Assembly: GCA_918797485.1 (NCBI GenBank)
Contig: CAKKNE010000004.1
Span: forward strand, 2,356,001-2,420,000
Origin: Pelagomonas calceolata
Taxonomy: Eukaryota > Sar > Pelagophyceae > Pelagomonadales > Pelagomonadaceae
DNA length: 64,000 nt
Reading direction: 5' to 3'
The position numbers were made by a program, and so were the translations under genes. Shown here piece after piece: positions 1 to 8,658 of this stretch (the first letter of the stretch is position 1; every line of letters starts with the position of its first letter). The notes below the pieces were generated by a model, which was not told where the DNA came from, did not search any database, and saw nothing but the letters and a program-made list of their open reading frames with translations.

Positions 1-518
1 GACTCCTGTTGCTGGGTCTCCTCCTCTTCCACGTGGCTCGACGCCGGTTCCAATACCGTTCTATACATCTCGTGGTAGGCCCTCAATAAGTTAAAGCAGT
101 CGTCCCGGTCCCAGAAGCTCCGGAACACGTACTCTTTTCTTGCGGTAATTACTGCAATGGCATTCGGGATGAACACCGCCGTGTTCTCCTTCGTAACACA
201 GGTCACGTGCGAATAGGGGATCTTGATCTTCTTCTCGAAGCCGAATAAGTTGGAATAGAAGCAGATGAACCGCTCCGTGACGTAGAGTCTACCGTGCAAC
301 AGTATTTTCCTTTCGATGGCGCACGAGAAGTCCCTCCGAATGGCCCCGACGTCCCCAAATATGGTCCTGACGATCTCGTCGCGCCACGCCGCCGGGTCCT
401 GCTTGTCCTCCTCGGTGTCTATCTCTATTTCTTTCGAGCTCGCGCGGCACGCGGGCGTCTTTATTGACGCGCTGTTCTTCCGCCCGAAGCGGTCGCTCGC
501 GCTGGGGATCTGGCTCAT
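1..518 (-). CDS. GRAM-domain protein, 3' part missing (left window edge)
   Basis: The frame opens at the ATG at 518-516 and runs off the left edge, so about 172 residues are visible and no stop is seen. After a polar N-terminus, residues about 60-140 form a GRAM domain: FSCAIERKILLHGRLYV, then FICFYSNLFGFEKKIKI, then a segment ending YVFRSFWDRDD. GRAM domains are PH-like folds that bind lipids or proteins at membranes, found in Lam/GRAMD1 sterol transporters, TBC proteins and myotubularins. The domain that would separate these lies outside the window. The tail turns acidic (EEEETQQQ) near position 1. Domain call confident, subfamily open. Confidence 0.8.
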   Translation of the reverse strand, partial: MSQIPSASDRFGRKNSASIKTPACRASSKEIEIDTEEDKQDPAAWRDEIVRTIFGDVGAIRRDFSCAIERKILLHGRLYVTERFICFYSNLFGFEKKIKIPYSHVTCVTKENTAVFIPNAIAVITARKEYVFRSFWDRDDCFNLLRAYHEMYRTVLEPASSHVEEEETQQQE

Positions 519-714
519 GGCTGTTATGCAGCGGCGCGCGTCGGCGGAGTAGCGCGCTCTGGCACACTCTTTTTGGGTCAGGCTTTTCAGTTCTCTCCTT
601 GCGCGGCACGACGCGCGGCGGCTGGGTGGCGCGCTGGGAGAGGACTGTGGCAGTGGTTCTTACGCACGTCGCTAGAGGAGAAAAGCCAGCGCGCACTTTT
701 CACTCGTGCCAGGC

Positions 715-735
715 TAGTGCATTAATGCCGCTAGC
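715..735 (-). promoter_or_regulatory. CTAG-bounded upstream element, GRAM gene
   Basis: On the minus strand it reads CTAGCGGC, a variable core, then GCACTAG (21 bp). It lies 197 bases upstream of the GRAM ATG and faces it. Same layout as the copies upstream of many other genes here. Function inferred from position. Confidence 0.5.
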
Positions 736-819
736 TCACTTGGACATGTAAGCCGGCGAGATGCGTCCGCGGCTCAAATTCGGCACGGCCGTATACGATC
801 AACGAGCCCGCGGACTGCT

Positions 820-840
820 CTAGCGAATTACGCACACTAG
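820..840 (+). promoter_or_regulatory. CTAG-bounded upstream element, EF-hand gene
   Basis: CTAGCGAATT then CGCACACTAG (21 bp), 208 bases upstream of the ATG at 1049 and facing it. It forms a divergent pair with the copy at 715-735. Confidence 0.5.
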
Positions 841-949
841 CCTTCTGCTCTGCGCTTTGCCAGAGAGCTTGTCTTTTGGGCAGCCGGGAGAGCGCCGCCA
901 TGGATCGACGTTGAGCCGCAAGCAGGAGCGGGGCAGCCTCTCTCCGCGG

Positions 950-1046
950 GGCAGTGGCCGCTGCAGCCTCCCGCGCCGTCGACGCGTCCGTGTGTGGGCA
1001 AAGGCAGGGCAGTGGCCGCTGCAGACTCGACGCATCCGTGTGGGCA
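950..1046 (+). repeat. Imperfect direct repeat in EF-hand 5' region
   Basis: GGGCAGTGGCCGCTGCAG occurs at about 950 and again at about 1008. Each copy is followed by a related CGACGC(G/A)TCCGTGTG segment, so about 50 bases are duplicated head to tail just before the ATG. Confidence 0.6.
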
Positions 1047-1048
1047 AC

Positions 1049-1588
1049 ATGGGCTTTAGCAGGGGCATCAACTACAGGGGCTCGCAAGGCCTGAAGCGCG
1101 TGGCGACCAAGCACAAGGACCACGCCCACCGCCTGCGCGCCAAGAAGGCGCACCTCACGAGCGGCTTCGCAAAGCATTTGGATTCCCTCCGGAGCTCTTC
1201 TCGGAAATTGCTCAAGAAGCTCAAGGGCGCGAAGGTCGAGCCCGAGGAGCCCCTCGAGCCGAGCTTCGACGAGAAGCTCGATATTCTCTTTACGCGCTAC
1301 GACGCGGACCACTCGGGCGAGATCGACGCCGAGGAGCTCGTGAAGCTGCTCTGGGACCTGACGCCGCCGCGGGAGCGGCCCTTCGTCAAGCCGAACCTCG
1401 GGGACGCGAACTTCATCATGGAGCAGTGCAACGACAACGGCAACGTCGCCTACCTGTCGCGCGACGAGCTGAAGGACGCCGTGCTGCTCTGGCGGCGCAT
1501 CGAGAAGTCGACGCGGCCCTCGCCGACGGACCGGTCGCGGACGGGCCGGCAGCTCGGCGCGTGCTGCCTTAAGTTGTGTTGTGGGTAG
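1049..1588 (+). CDS. EF-hand protein, 179 aa
   Basis: A basic N-terminal half (Lys/Arg-rich, residues 15-60) precedes one clear EF-hand at about residues 83-97, with loop DADHSGEIDAEE carrying the expected acidic positions and the Gly. A weaker second loop lies near residue 130 (NDNGNVAYLSRDEL). The C-terminus is Cys-rich (GACCLKLCCG), possibly lipidated. The frame stays open upstream to 857, but the ATG at 1049 is chosen because the extension is low-complexity and overlaps the direct repeat. Probably a calcium sensor; no finer family recognised. It converges on the next gene with 25 bases between stops. Confidence 0.75.
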   Translation: MGFSRGINYRGSQGLKRVATKHKDHAHRLRAKKAHLTSGFAKHLDSLRSSSRKLLKKLKGAKVEPEEPLEPSFDEKLDILFTRYDADHSGEIDAEELVKLLWDLTPPRERPFVKPNLGDANFIMEQCNDNGNVAYLSRDELKDAVLLWRRIEKSTRPSPTDRSRTGRQLGACCLKLCCG

Positions 1589-1613
1589 GCGCTCTTACTA
1601 CAGGAATAGGATC

Positions 1614-2120
1614 CTAGAAGATCTTCTGCGTGGAAGAAGGGCGCGCCTTGAGCGCGTCGAGCTTCGCACGCGTCGCCGCGTCGACGTCCTTGTCGAGGCC
1701 GAGCTCGGCGCGCACCCAGTCCGTGTGCGGGACCGGTTGAGGGGCCACTTTGCACCCCTTCTCCACGTGGGCCTCGCTGAAGGGCAGGAGGCACTTCGCC
1801 GAGACCCAGCCCTCGCCGCCCTCCGCCTCGACGCGGACGCGGCGCTCGTCCGCCGTCGCGTCGACGACCTCGACGAGCGCGTCCTGGGCGAGGACCGCGA
1901 CCTCGCGCGAGTCGAGCGCCGGGCCGGCGCGCACCGTCGCGCCGTTCGGCGCCGCGACGCGGAAGGCCTTGCCGACGCGCGACGCCGCGGGGCTCCAGTC
2001 CGGCCCTCCGATCACCCTCGGCATCGCGCGCGGGTCCTGGACGGGCCGCAGCTTCTGCACCAGGTAGGTCTGCTGGCTCGCGTCGACGTCGTACTGCGGC
2101 GGGCGGTACACGGTGCCCAT
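1614..2120 (-). CDS. Bacterial-SH3-like (SH3b) domain protein, 168 aa
   Basis: Residues about 50-115 resemble an SH3b domain: FRVAAPNGATVRAGPALDS, a run of short beta strands, and the closing GEGWVSAKCLLP. SH3b domains usually bind peptides or cell-wall material, but in algae their roles are mostly unknown. No signal peptide or membrane segment is seen. The N-terminus starts with MGTVYRPPQYDV and the C-terminus is Lys/Ala-rich. The specific function is not recognised. Confidence 0.65.
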   Translation of the reverse strand: MGTVYRPPQYDVDASQQTYLVQKLRPVQDPRAMPRVIGGPDWSPAASRVGKAFRVAAPNGATVRAGPALDSREVAVLAQDALVEVVDATADERRVRVEAEGGEGWVSAKCLLPFSEAHVEKGCKVAPQPVPHTDWVRAELGLDKDVDAATRAKLDALKARPSSTQKIF

Positions 2121-2507
2121 GGTACCGGTCTGCTTTGGTGTCGGCGGTGTTTGACGTGGTTGGCGGCGTCAATTCGTGCCGCGGCCGTGCGTCTTGCTCT
2201 GTTGGAAGTGGCCTCACACCAACACACAGCCCACCAACTGCGGACCCCGGTGGCTAGAGTGCTTCGGAGGGCTGCCCTTCGCGCGGACCACTGCCGGCAC
2301 GCCTCCGCGGAGAGGCCTTGCGCCCCCAAAACACACTAGCCCTACTCTCATGCGAGCGCTGTGTTTGGCCGGCTCTCCCGCGGCAAAACGCGCAATCACA
2401 ACCACGCGCACGCTTCGCGCCGCCGCAGCGCTGCCTCGGCTGCGCATTGCTGCTCCGGGCTGCCTCGCGCCGCCCGAGAAGCCAGAGCACCCACAGCCCA
2501 GCAAACC

Positions 2508-3260
2508 ATGGTCTCCCTCGGCGACCTCGCGCCGCCGGAGAAGCCCACGGGCCGCCGCTACCTGACGGGCCGGCCCGACGGCCAGGAGGCCGTCTGGCGC
2601 AACCCGCGGCGCTACCTCGTCCCCAAGCCGTCGAAAGGCGAGCCGCCGCACGGCAAGAAGGCCCTCAAGAGCCCGCGGGGCGGCGATGAATATAGACACA
2701 AGGTCGCGCGCCAGTTCCCGGACCGCGCGGCGCAGTCGGGCTACGACTCTCCCGAGCGCGACTTTGTCGGGACTCACCTCAACCGAAAGATTATTCCCGT
2801 GCCCCTCGAGGAGACGCTCGAGCATCGCCTGGGCTTCAAGGGCCGCGTGCGAGATCGGCGCAACGGCATCCCGAAGATAGGATTGAAAGAAGTAGTAGAC
2901 ATGTGGCCCGGCTACATGAAACAAGAGGGTCTCATCCCGGGCCAGTGTATTGTGGATAATCGCACGCCGGACAACGTCGTGCCCAAGCCCCACAAAGTGA
3001 CGCCACTCACCTACGAGGAGAAGAAGCGGCGCGACCGGCTGCGCGGCGAGATGGGCGACGTCTCGGGGCTGACGAACGCGGCGGGCGACGGCGACGACGC
3101 GCTGGCGTCGTGGGAGGAGCGGACGGGGTACTACGTCTGGAAGACGAAGGCCGTGCGCGCGGGCGAAGAGGCGCCGTCGGCGTCGCCCTCGGCGCGCGCG
3201 TCCCGCGCCAGCCGCGACTCCGAGGCCTCGCAGGCCGAGCCCGAGGCGGCGCCTGGGTAA
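2508..3260 (+). CDS. Unknown protein, 250 aa
   Basis: Starts at MVSLGDLAPPEKPTG. The open frame extends upstream to 2361, but the ATG at 2508 is the first in a good context. The body is rich in Arg, Lys, Pro and short aromatic patches (RRYLTGRPDGQEAVWR, VVDMWPGYMKQEG) with no domain I recognise. The last 40 residues are low-complexity Ser/Ala/Glu. No signal peptide or membrane segment. A partial CTAG-type motif (AAAACACACTAG) lies about 170 bases upstream. Confidence 0.65.
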   Translation: MVSLGDLAPPEKPTGRRYLTGRPDGQEAVWRNPRRYLVPKPSKGEPPHGKKALKSPRGGDEYRHKVARQFPDRAAQSGYDSPERDFVGTHLNRKIIPVPLEETLEHRLGFKGRVRDRRNGIPKIGLKEVVDMWPGYMKQEGLIPGQCIVDNRTPDNVVPKPHKVTPLTYEEKKRRDRLRGEMGDVSGLTNAAGDGDDALASWEERTGYYVWKTKAVRAGEEAPSASPSARASRASRDSEASQAEPEAAPG

Positions 3261-3353
3261 GTATCTAGTCATTATACGCCGCCGCCGCGACCCCCTAGGA
3301 GAGTTTTAGTACAGCTTTACCCGCGGGACCACGGGAACGGGGGGACGGGACGT

Positions 3354-4775
3354 CTACTTCATGCCCACGGGCTTGCCGATGGAGTAGACCGTGAAGCCGA
3401 TCTCGCGCAGCGCCGCCGCGTCGACGATGTTGCGGCCGTCGAAGAGGAAGGCCGGCTTGGCCATGGAGTCGTAGATCTTCTTGTAGTCGAGGGTCTTGAA
3501 CTCGTCCCACTCGGTAGCGATGGCGATGGCGTGCGCGCCCTGGGCGGCGCTGTAGGCGTCGGGAGACGTGACCACCAATTCGCCCAAGCCCGGCTTCGTC
3601 TCCTCCGAGAGATTGAGCGTGTACTTGAACTCGGCGAACATGGACTCTCTGGAGACCTGGGGGTCGTAGACGTGGACCCTAGCTTGTTCTTCGACCAAGT
3701 CGCGCGCGATGAAGGCCGCCGCCGTCTCGCGCGTGTCGCCCGTGTCCTTCTTAAACGCAAAGCCGAAGATCGCGATCTTCTTGCCCGTGACCGTGTTGAA
3801 CATGGAGCGCACCATGTTTAAGCTAAATCTGGACTTCTGGTACTCGTTCATCTGCACGACCCAGTTCCAGTACTCGGCGCACTCCCTTAAACCATAGGAT
3901 TCACAGAGGTACACTAAGTTGAGGATGTCCTTCTGGAAGCACGAGCCGCCGAAGCCTACCGAAGCTTGGAGGAACTTGGGACCGATGCGCGGGTCCGTGC
4001 CGCAGGCTCTCGAGATCTCGCTGATGTCCGCGCCCGTCGCCTCGCACAGAGCAGAGATGGAGTTGACTGAGGACACTCTCTGGGCCAACATAGCATTGGC
4101 TACTAACTTCGAGAGCTCAGAAGACCACAGGTTCGTGGTCAGGATCTTGTCGCGCGGCACCCAATTCGCATAGACGTTTACTACCGTCTCGAGGGCCTTG
4201 AGACCTTCCGGGGTCTGCATGCCTCCCAGCAACACGCGAGACGGCGTTTCGAGGTCGGGCACGGCCGTGCCCTCGGCCAGGAACTCGGGGTTGCTCAGCA
4301 CCTGGAATTTGACGCCCGGTTTAGCGCCATGCTCGAGCACCGCGCGGACGGCGTCCGACGTGCGCACGGGCACCGTCGACTTCTCGACGACGATCTTGTC
4401 GGACGTCGACACTTCCGCGATCGTTCTCGCGCATAACTCGCAGTTCTTGACGTTGGCCGCGCGCCCGGCGCCGATGCCGGCCGTTTTGGTGGGCGTGTTG
4501 ACCGAAATGAACACAATATCAGCCTCCGCAATACTTTCATTGATTTTGGTGGAGAACACTAAATTACCTCTCTTGAGACCCACCGCCACGACCTCCTCGA
4601 GCCCAGGCTCGTAGATGGGCAATTTATTACCCGTGTTCCACGCGTCGATGATCTTCTGGCTCAAATCAACCACGGTGACCTTAATGCGGGGGCACATCTT
4701 CGCGATGACGGCCATGGTCGGGCCGCCCACGTAGCCGGCGCCCATGCAGCAGATCTTGACGTCGTACTGCGCCAT
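3354..4775 (-). CDS. ugd: UDP-glucose 6-dehydrogenase
   Basis: Oxidises UDP-glucose to UDP-glucuronate with two NAD+, the entry step to acidic sugars for cell-wall and exopolysaccharide synthesis; cytosolic. 473 residues, close to the animal/plant enzyme length. The N-terminal Rossmann motif is GAGYVGGPTMAVIAK, with LPIYEPGLEEVV after it. The catalytic cysteine sits in GFGGSCFQKDILN, and the C-terminal domain includes AFKKDTGDTRETAA and FDGRNIVD. The start MAQYDVKICC is chosen; an in-frame extension to 5024 is low-complexity Arg/Pro. Confidence 0.95.
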   Translation of the reverse strand: MAQYDVKICCMGAGYVGGPTMAVIAKMCPRIKVTVVDLSQKIIDAWNTGNKLPIYEPGLEEVVAVGLKRGNLVFSTKINESIAEADIVFISVNTPTKTAGIGAGRAANVKNCELCARTIAEVSTSDKIVVEKSTVPVRTSDAVRAVLEHGAKPGVKFQVLSNPEFLAEGTAVPDLETPSRVLLGGMQTPEGLKALETVVNVYANWVPRDKILTTNLWSSELSKLVANAMLAQRVSSVNSISALCEATGADISEISRACGTDPRIGPKFLQASVGFGGSCFQKDILNLVYLCESYGLRECAEYWNWVVQMNEYQKSRFSLNMVRSMFNTVTGKKIAIFGFAFKKDTGDTRETAAAFIARDLVEEQARVHVYDPQVSRESMFAEFKYTLNLSEETKPGLGELVVTSPDAYSAAQGAHAIAIATEWDEFKTLDYKKIYDSMAKPAFLFDGRNIVDAAALREIGFTVYSIGKPVGMK

Positions 4776-5645
4776 TTCGGCCCTGTGTTTTTTTTCTTTT
4801 TCTGGGGCCTTTGTTTCTGTCTCTGTGCCTGCGCGCGGCGCCGGCGTCGGGGGCTTGGTCGCGACGACGGGGTTTGGGGGGTCGTGGTGGCTGCGAGGTG
4901 TGTTTGCGCGCGCGCGACCCGGCGGGTCGGTTTCGGGGGCGCGTCGGGCCGCGCGGCCGCGGAAACCGCGTCGCGGCGGTCGGCGCAGCACCGGGTTCGG
5001 CCTGGCGCGTTTGTTTTGCACCAATTGAACCGTACCGCGGATGACTGAATTTTTTTAGCCAAAAAAATGAATGTGCTCGATCGCCGTCGGACCGTGCGTA
5101 AGAGCCGGCTCGTTGCATCCACGTTGTTGGGGCGAAAATTGAAGCGCGCGCGCGAGCGGATAGTCACGCACCTTTGCTGTATGGCGAGTTAGCAGCTCCC
5201 AATAGCTGACCGGGTCTGCGTAGCCCAAAAAATTATTAGTCCGACGACCTATTTTTTTTTTAGCATTGGTAATGTGAATGGCCACCGTCGGAGTGCTGAA
5301 GAACGATGGCAAGGCTGCAGGTACCTTTCCTCTAGCGTAGTGACACACTAGGGTTTGTCAGCTCCTTCGCGCAGCGCACCCCTGTCGCGACGTCTGGTTA
5401 CGTGCAGACGTGCGCGAGTGGTTGTTTTCATTGCTCCTAACGCCTCCTCGATTGCTGCGCTTCGCAAGTCGAGCGAACACGCGTAACAAAAAAGCCACAG
5501 CACAGCGCCTGAAGCTCTCAGCCCTGAACGCCGCGCGCCCGCACCGGACAGTCTCGCAACCGCCGCACGCCATTGACGCCACCAGCGCGTGGCCACACCA
5601 AAAGAATCGGACAGCAAAGAGCCACCGGAAAGCTCACAAACAGCG
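4776..5645. other. Intergenic region with AT-rich tracts
   Basis: 870 bases between divergent genes. AT-rich tracts stand out from the GC-rich surroundings: a T run at about 4788-4800, an 8-bp inverted repeat at 5049-5068 (ATTTTTTT-AGCC-AAAAAAAT), and another T run near 5250. A CTAG-bounded element lies at 5332-5351. Short frames here look random. No gene is supported. Confidence 0.6.
5332..5351 (+). promoter_or_regulatory. CTAG-bounded upstream element, CSD-like gene
   Basis: CTAGCGTAGTGACACACTAG, 20 bp, 294 bases upstream of the ATG at 5646 and facing it. Confidence 0.5.
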
Positions 5646-6368
5646 ATGAAGCGCTCAATAGACGAGACCGACGACCCCAACGCCAACGACGCGCGCCAGA
5701 AGCTCAAGGACTCGCTCATCCCCTTCGACCAGAGCCGCGAGGCGTCCGAGGCGCTGCTATTGCAGTGCTGCTACTCGATCTTAGAAAGGCAGCCGTCGAG
5801 ATCTCTGAATGTGCGCGGCCTCGTCCACGAACTGAATCGGACCGTGGCGCCGGGCGCGTTCACGAAGCGGGGAGAAGAGCGCACGGCGAGCACGTACGTC
5901 AAGCAGGTATTGGGGGGCTGCCGGGCCTGGTGCGAGGCGCTGCCCGCGGACGTGTTTGAAGTGGTCGGCTCGTGGGAGACGAATGTGGAGCTGCGATTGG
6001 TGAGCCGCGACGACGCGGACATGACCGACGACGACGCCTTTGTGGATGGGGAGCGAAGGCAAGGGCGCGTCGAGTTCTGGGACCGGGGCCGGGGCTGGGG
6101 GCGCGTGTCGCTCGACGGCGACGCGCGGCGCACGCGCGTCTTCGTGCATGCCCGCGACGTCGCCTCGGCGAAGAAGCAGTTGCCGCGGGGCGGCCGCGTC
6201 GACCTGCGTTTGAGGTCTACGGAGCGGGGCTGGTGCGGCGAGGACGTGCACCTGCTCGACGCGACGGACGACGAGGTCGACGCGCTGCTGGGCGCGGCGG
6301 CGATGGCGTTGGGGCCCGACGAGCCGCCGCCCGCGCCCTCCGAGCCGTCGCGGCCCGTGACGCCCTAG
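5646..6368 (+). CDS. Cold-shock-domain-like protein with N-terminal helical domain, 240 aa
   Basis: Residues about 140-205 resemble a cold-shock/OB nucleic-acid-binding fold: GRVEFWDRGRGWGRVSL followed by TRVFVHARDVAS, matching the usual K/R-x-F/W-x(4)-G-F/W-G and V/F-F-V-H pattern. Residues 25-100 are helical (LLLQCCYSILERQ, NVRGLVHELNRTV) and look like a small winged-helix or OST-HTH-type domain, less certain. The tail is Pro/Ala-rich. A role in RNA binding is inferred. The ATG at 5646 is the first true ATG of the frame. Confidence 0.65.
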   Translation: MKRSIDETDDPNANDARQKLKDSLIPFDQSREASEALLLQCCYSILERQPSRSLNVRGLVHELNRTVAPGAFTKRGEERTASTYVKQVLGGCRAWCEALPADVFEVVGSWETNVELRLVSRDDADMTDDDAFVDGERRQGRVEFWDRGRGWGRVSLDGDARRTRVFVHARDVASAKKQLPRGGRVDLRLRSTERGWCGEDVHLLDATDDEVDALLGAAAMALGPDEPPPAPSEPSRPVTP

Positions 6369-6395
6369 TTTTGTGCATTATATAGGTCTAGTCTA

Positions 6396-6498
6396 TTACA
6401 CCCCCACCGCGACCTCGCCCCGGGCCTTCGCGTCCAACAACGCTAGAGTAGCGGGCAGGTCCAGGAACCGCAGCCCGAAGCGCGAGTTGTACTTCGTG
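6396..6498 (-). pseudogene. Possible decayed gene tail
   Basis: On the minus strand a short protein-like tail reads LTKYNSRFGLRFLDLP, then ATLALLDAKARGE, and ends at a stop at 6396. It has no start of its own and abuts the introner remnant. It may be the last exon of a lost gene or a chance reading. Confidence 0.25.
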
Positions 6499-6573
6499 AG
6501 CATGGAAATAAACCAGTGAGTTAGGTTACATCATGTCGATGGCGTGGGCGCCCGAAATTTGATTTCCACACAG
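6499..6573 (+). mobile_element. Introner element, degenerate copy
   Basis: The right end is intact (TTTGATTTCCACACAG) and the left end is eroded (CATGGAAATAAACCAG, against CTGTGTGGAAATCAACCAG in good copies). The core TGTCGATGGCGTGGGCG matches the core of the RDR copy near 60130. Flanks at about 6494 and 6574 share GTAC, a weak remnant of a target duplication. It lies between two gene tails, so its host gene seems to have decayed. Confidence 0.75.
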
Positions 6574-6805
6574 GTACGGAGAAGCAATTGAATCGACTGT
6601 CGCATGTGAAAATGGACATGCCCGTGGGCGCCGAGCTCATAAAACTATTGGATGACGAGCGGGCGGCGCTCGACGATGCGCGCCGGACCATCGCAACACG
6701 ACGCTCAAAGTCCACGTCGGACCGGTCTCGAGCCACGTTGCGAACTGGGAAGCCGTCGAGGAGACTTTGCGGGGCACGCGCTACGAGCACTTCCTCTCCG
6801 AGTAA
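6574..6805 (+). pseudogene. Sulfotransferase-like C-terminal remnant
   Basis: The last 47 codons read as a protein tail ending in HVANWEAVEETLRGTRYE and FLSE before a stop at 6803-6805. This resembles the closing helix of algal sulfotransferase-like proteins. The frame closes upstream, and the preceding segment (VKMDMPVGAELIKLLDDE) is open only in another frame, so the piece looks like a broken host gene downstream of the introner remnant. Family call is tentative. Confidence 0.35.
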
Positions 6806-6820
6806 AAGAATAATGGTAAA

Positions 6821-8212
6821 TCACGCCGTTAGTCGCATGAGCGGCGAGGACGCCATCGCGCAGGCCAACGCGCACGCGGCGAAGACGATCGGCGCGTGGC
6901 CCGCGTAGAGCAGCGCGCCGACGACCGACGCGATGGTCGCGCAGGCGGCCTGGGCCCGCGCCGCGACGTCGCGCTGGTCCGGCGCCACGTGCTTGCCCCG
7001 CAGCGCCGCGAGGCACGGCTTCGCCGCGCCGAGCGCCAGCTGGAACGCCAGGAAGGGCGCCAGGGCCGCCCCCAGCCCCGCCGGCTGCGTCGCCAGGAAG
7101 GCGAAGGCCAGGCCGCCCGTCGCGCAGCAGGCCGCCGCGAGGTGCTCGAAGCGCTTGGACGACGCCGCGACGGCGCCGAAGACCTGCGTGCCCGCGACGG
7201 CCGCGGCCATCGTCAGCGAGAACACGAAACCGAAGGGCGCGTCCGGGTCCGCCCGGGACACCGTCGGCGCCCACGCGACCAATGCGATCGCCGCCGCCGC
7301 ATCCACAATAGCCGCGCCGGCCGTCACGACGGCCCCGCGCACGCTCCTTCCGCCGCTCGTGTCCCGCGGGAACTCGAAGAAGCGGCCCAGGCCGGCCTCG
7401 GCGTCGCCTCCACACAACGGCGCTTCTCCAAGAACCGGCGCGTCCGCCGTCGACACCGTCAGGCCCGCCGCGACGAGCGCGACGAAGGCGCTCATTAACA
7501 GCGGCGCCCTTCTATCGTCGCAGAGGCGGTACAACACCTCCGACAGGGCCCCACTCAACAAAGCAGCCAGCGTCGTCGACCGTCCTATACTACGCATGGT
7601 CTCGCGGCGCCAGAGCGCCGGCCAGCTTTGGTGAGCGTGCACGGCCCGCTGCCAGCCCTCGAACGTCAATTGTAGCAGCGGCTGCGCGATACCCGAACAG
7701 ACGCGGCCCGCCAGCAAATAAATATGGTGACCGTGCCGCGACCCGTGCAGCGCCGCCGTGATCGCGGATATCGATACGCAGACTAATGCGAGGCCGCACG
7801 CGCCCCTCAACCCCAAGGCCCGCTCGATCGCCGGTCTTAAACAAGTCCGCGCCGCCCAGGCCGTGGCGAAGGAGGTTGCGAAGAGCTCCGCGACCACAAT
7901 CAGCGGCAGGTCGTCGCGCACACACGCGTATAATTGGGCCGCAACCACATAATCCGCGGCCAGTCCCAAGGCCAACCCCGCGACGGACAACCTTCTAAAC
8001 TGCTGAAATGCTTTAAACTGGCCCTCCGTGTGCGGCGCCGTGCCCTTGGGCGTCGTCGGCGCGGCGTCCTCGGGCCCGCAGGACCGCGCGGCGGCGTAGG
8101 CGGCCGCGACGGCGCCGGCGGCGAGCGCGTAGGTTTCCATTGTTGACAGCATCGTTAGTCGCTGGAGGAGGGCTATGGTGGTTGTCGGGTCGTCGTTCGG
8201 CTCGAGCGGCAT
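6821..8212 (-). CDS. MFS transporter, MFSD5/molybdate-anion transporter-like
   Basis: 463 residues with about twelve hydrophobic segments. The middle half reads LLAGRVCSGIAQPLLQLTFEGW, matching MFSD5/MOT2, where a conserved 'F/FE-W' helix follows TM5; ETMRSIGRSTTLAALLSG follows it. MFSD5 members move molybdate in algae, so uptake or internal release of molybdate is the best guess. A downstream Met (METYALAAG) could be the real start. The protein is Ala-rich because of base composition. Confidence 0.7.
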   Translation of the reverse strand: MPLEPNDDPTTTIALLQRLTMLSTMETYALAAGAVAAAYAAARSCGPEDAAPTTPKGTAPHTEGQFKAFQQFRRLSVAGLALGLAADYVVAAQLYACVRDDLPLIVVAELFATSFATAWAARTCLRPAIERALGLRGACGLALVCVSISAITAALHGSRHGHHIYLLAGRVCSGIAQPLLQLTFEGWQRAVHAHQSWPALWRRETMRSIGRSTTLAALLSGALSEVLYRLCDDRRAPLLMSAFVALVAAGLTVSTADAPVLGEAPLCGGDAEAGLGRFFEFPRDTSGGRSVRGAVVTAGAAIVDAAAAIALVAWAPTVSRADPDAPFGFVFSLTMAAAVAGTQVFGAVAASSKRFEHLAAACCATGGLAFAFLATQPAGLGAALAPFLAFQLALGAAKPCLAALRGKHVAPDQRDVAARAQAACATIASVVGALLYAGHAPIVFAACALACAMASSPLMRLTA

Positions 8213-8658
8213 TTTTTCGTGTTGTCTGTGATTTTGTATTCGGCTGCTGGGTGCTATCCGTGCGTCCAGAGATGCTTCGCTGGCTACGCCGTTCGAGGGC
8301 CTGTCACTTGGTTTACTTCCTTACGATCCAGGACTGCCACAGACACCGAGACGGCGCTTTTTTGCCTTCGGCGGCGGCGGCTGAAGCTAGCGTCCAGTAA
8401 GACACTAGCAAACACACAAGCTCCGCAGCCAAGCTCCTAAATCCGGGTGATATACAACTGTCTAGACGAGCCAGCGGTCGCACGAGTGGCCCACGGCATC
8501 GCCTGGACGCACAGCGCTGGCGCATCGACTCTCTTCGCACGCATATTCTCGTAGAGGCTCCAAAGCCAGAGGGCGCGCGGCGCACAGTGGTCGCATAAAT
8601 ACGCCTCGAGGGAAGCGGAGGTCGCAGACGAGGCTGTACAGCCTCGAGGCGCTAAGAT
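8213..8658. other. Divergent intergenic region
   Basis: 446 bases between the transporter and ZSWIM7 genes. Apart from the CTAG-bounded element at 8387-8408, nothing is recognised. Confidence 0.6.
8387..8408 (+). promoter_or_regulatory. CTAG-bounded upstream element, ZSWIM7 gene
   Basis: CTAGCGTCC, AGTAA, then GACACTAG (22 bp), 250 bases upstream of the ATG at 8659 and facing it. The right half GTAAGACACTAG is shared exactly with the copies near 12361 and 42040. Confidence 0.55.

Larger units (their letters stand above)
519..1048. other. Divergent intergenic region
   Basis: 530 bases between the divergent GRAM and EF-hand genes. It holds two CTAG-bounded elements, one facing each gene (715-735 and 820-840), and a short direct repeat just before the EF-hand ATG. 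No coding region is supported. Confidence 0.7.

Noticed and set aside
5055-5348. 97-codon minus open frame in the UGD/CSD intergenic region
   Set aside because: It crosses homopolymer runs and an inverted repeat, and shows no protein-like pattern.
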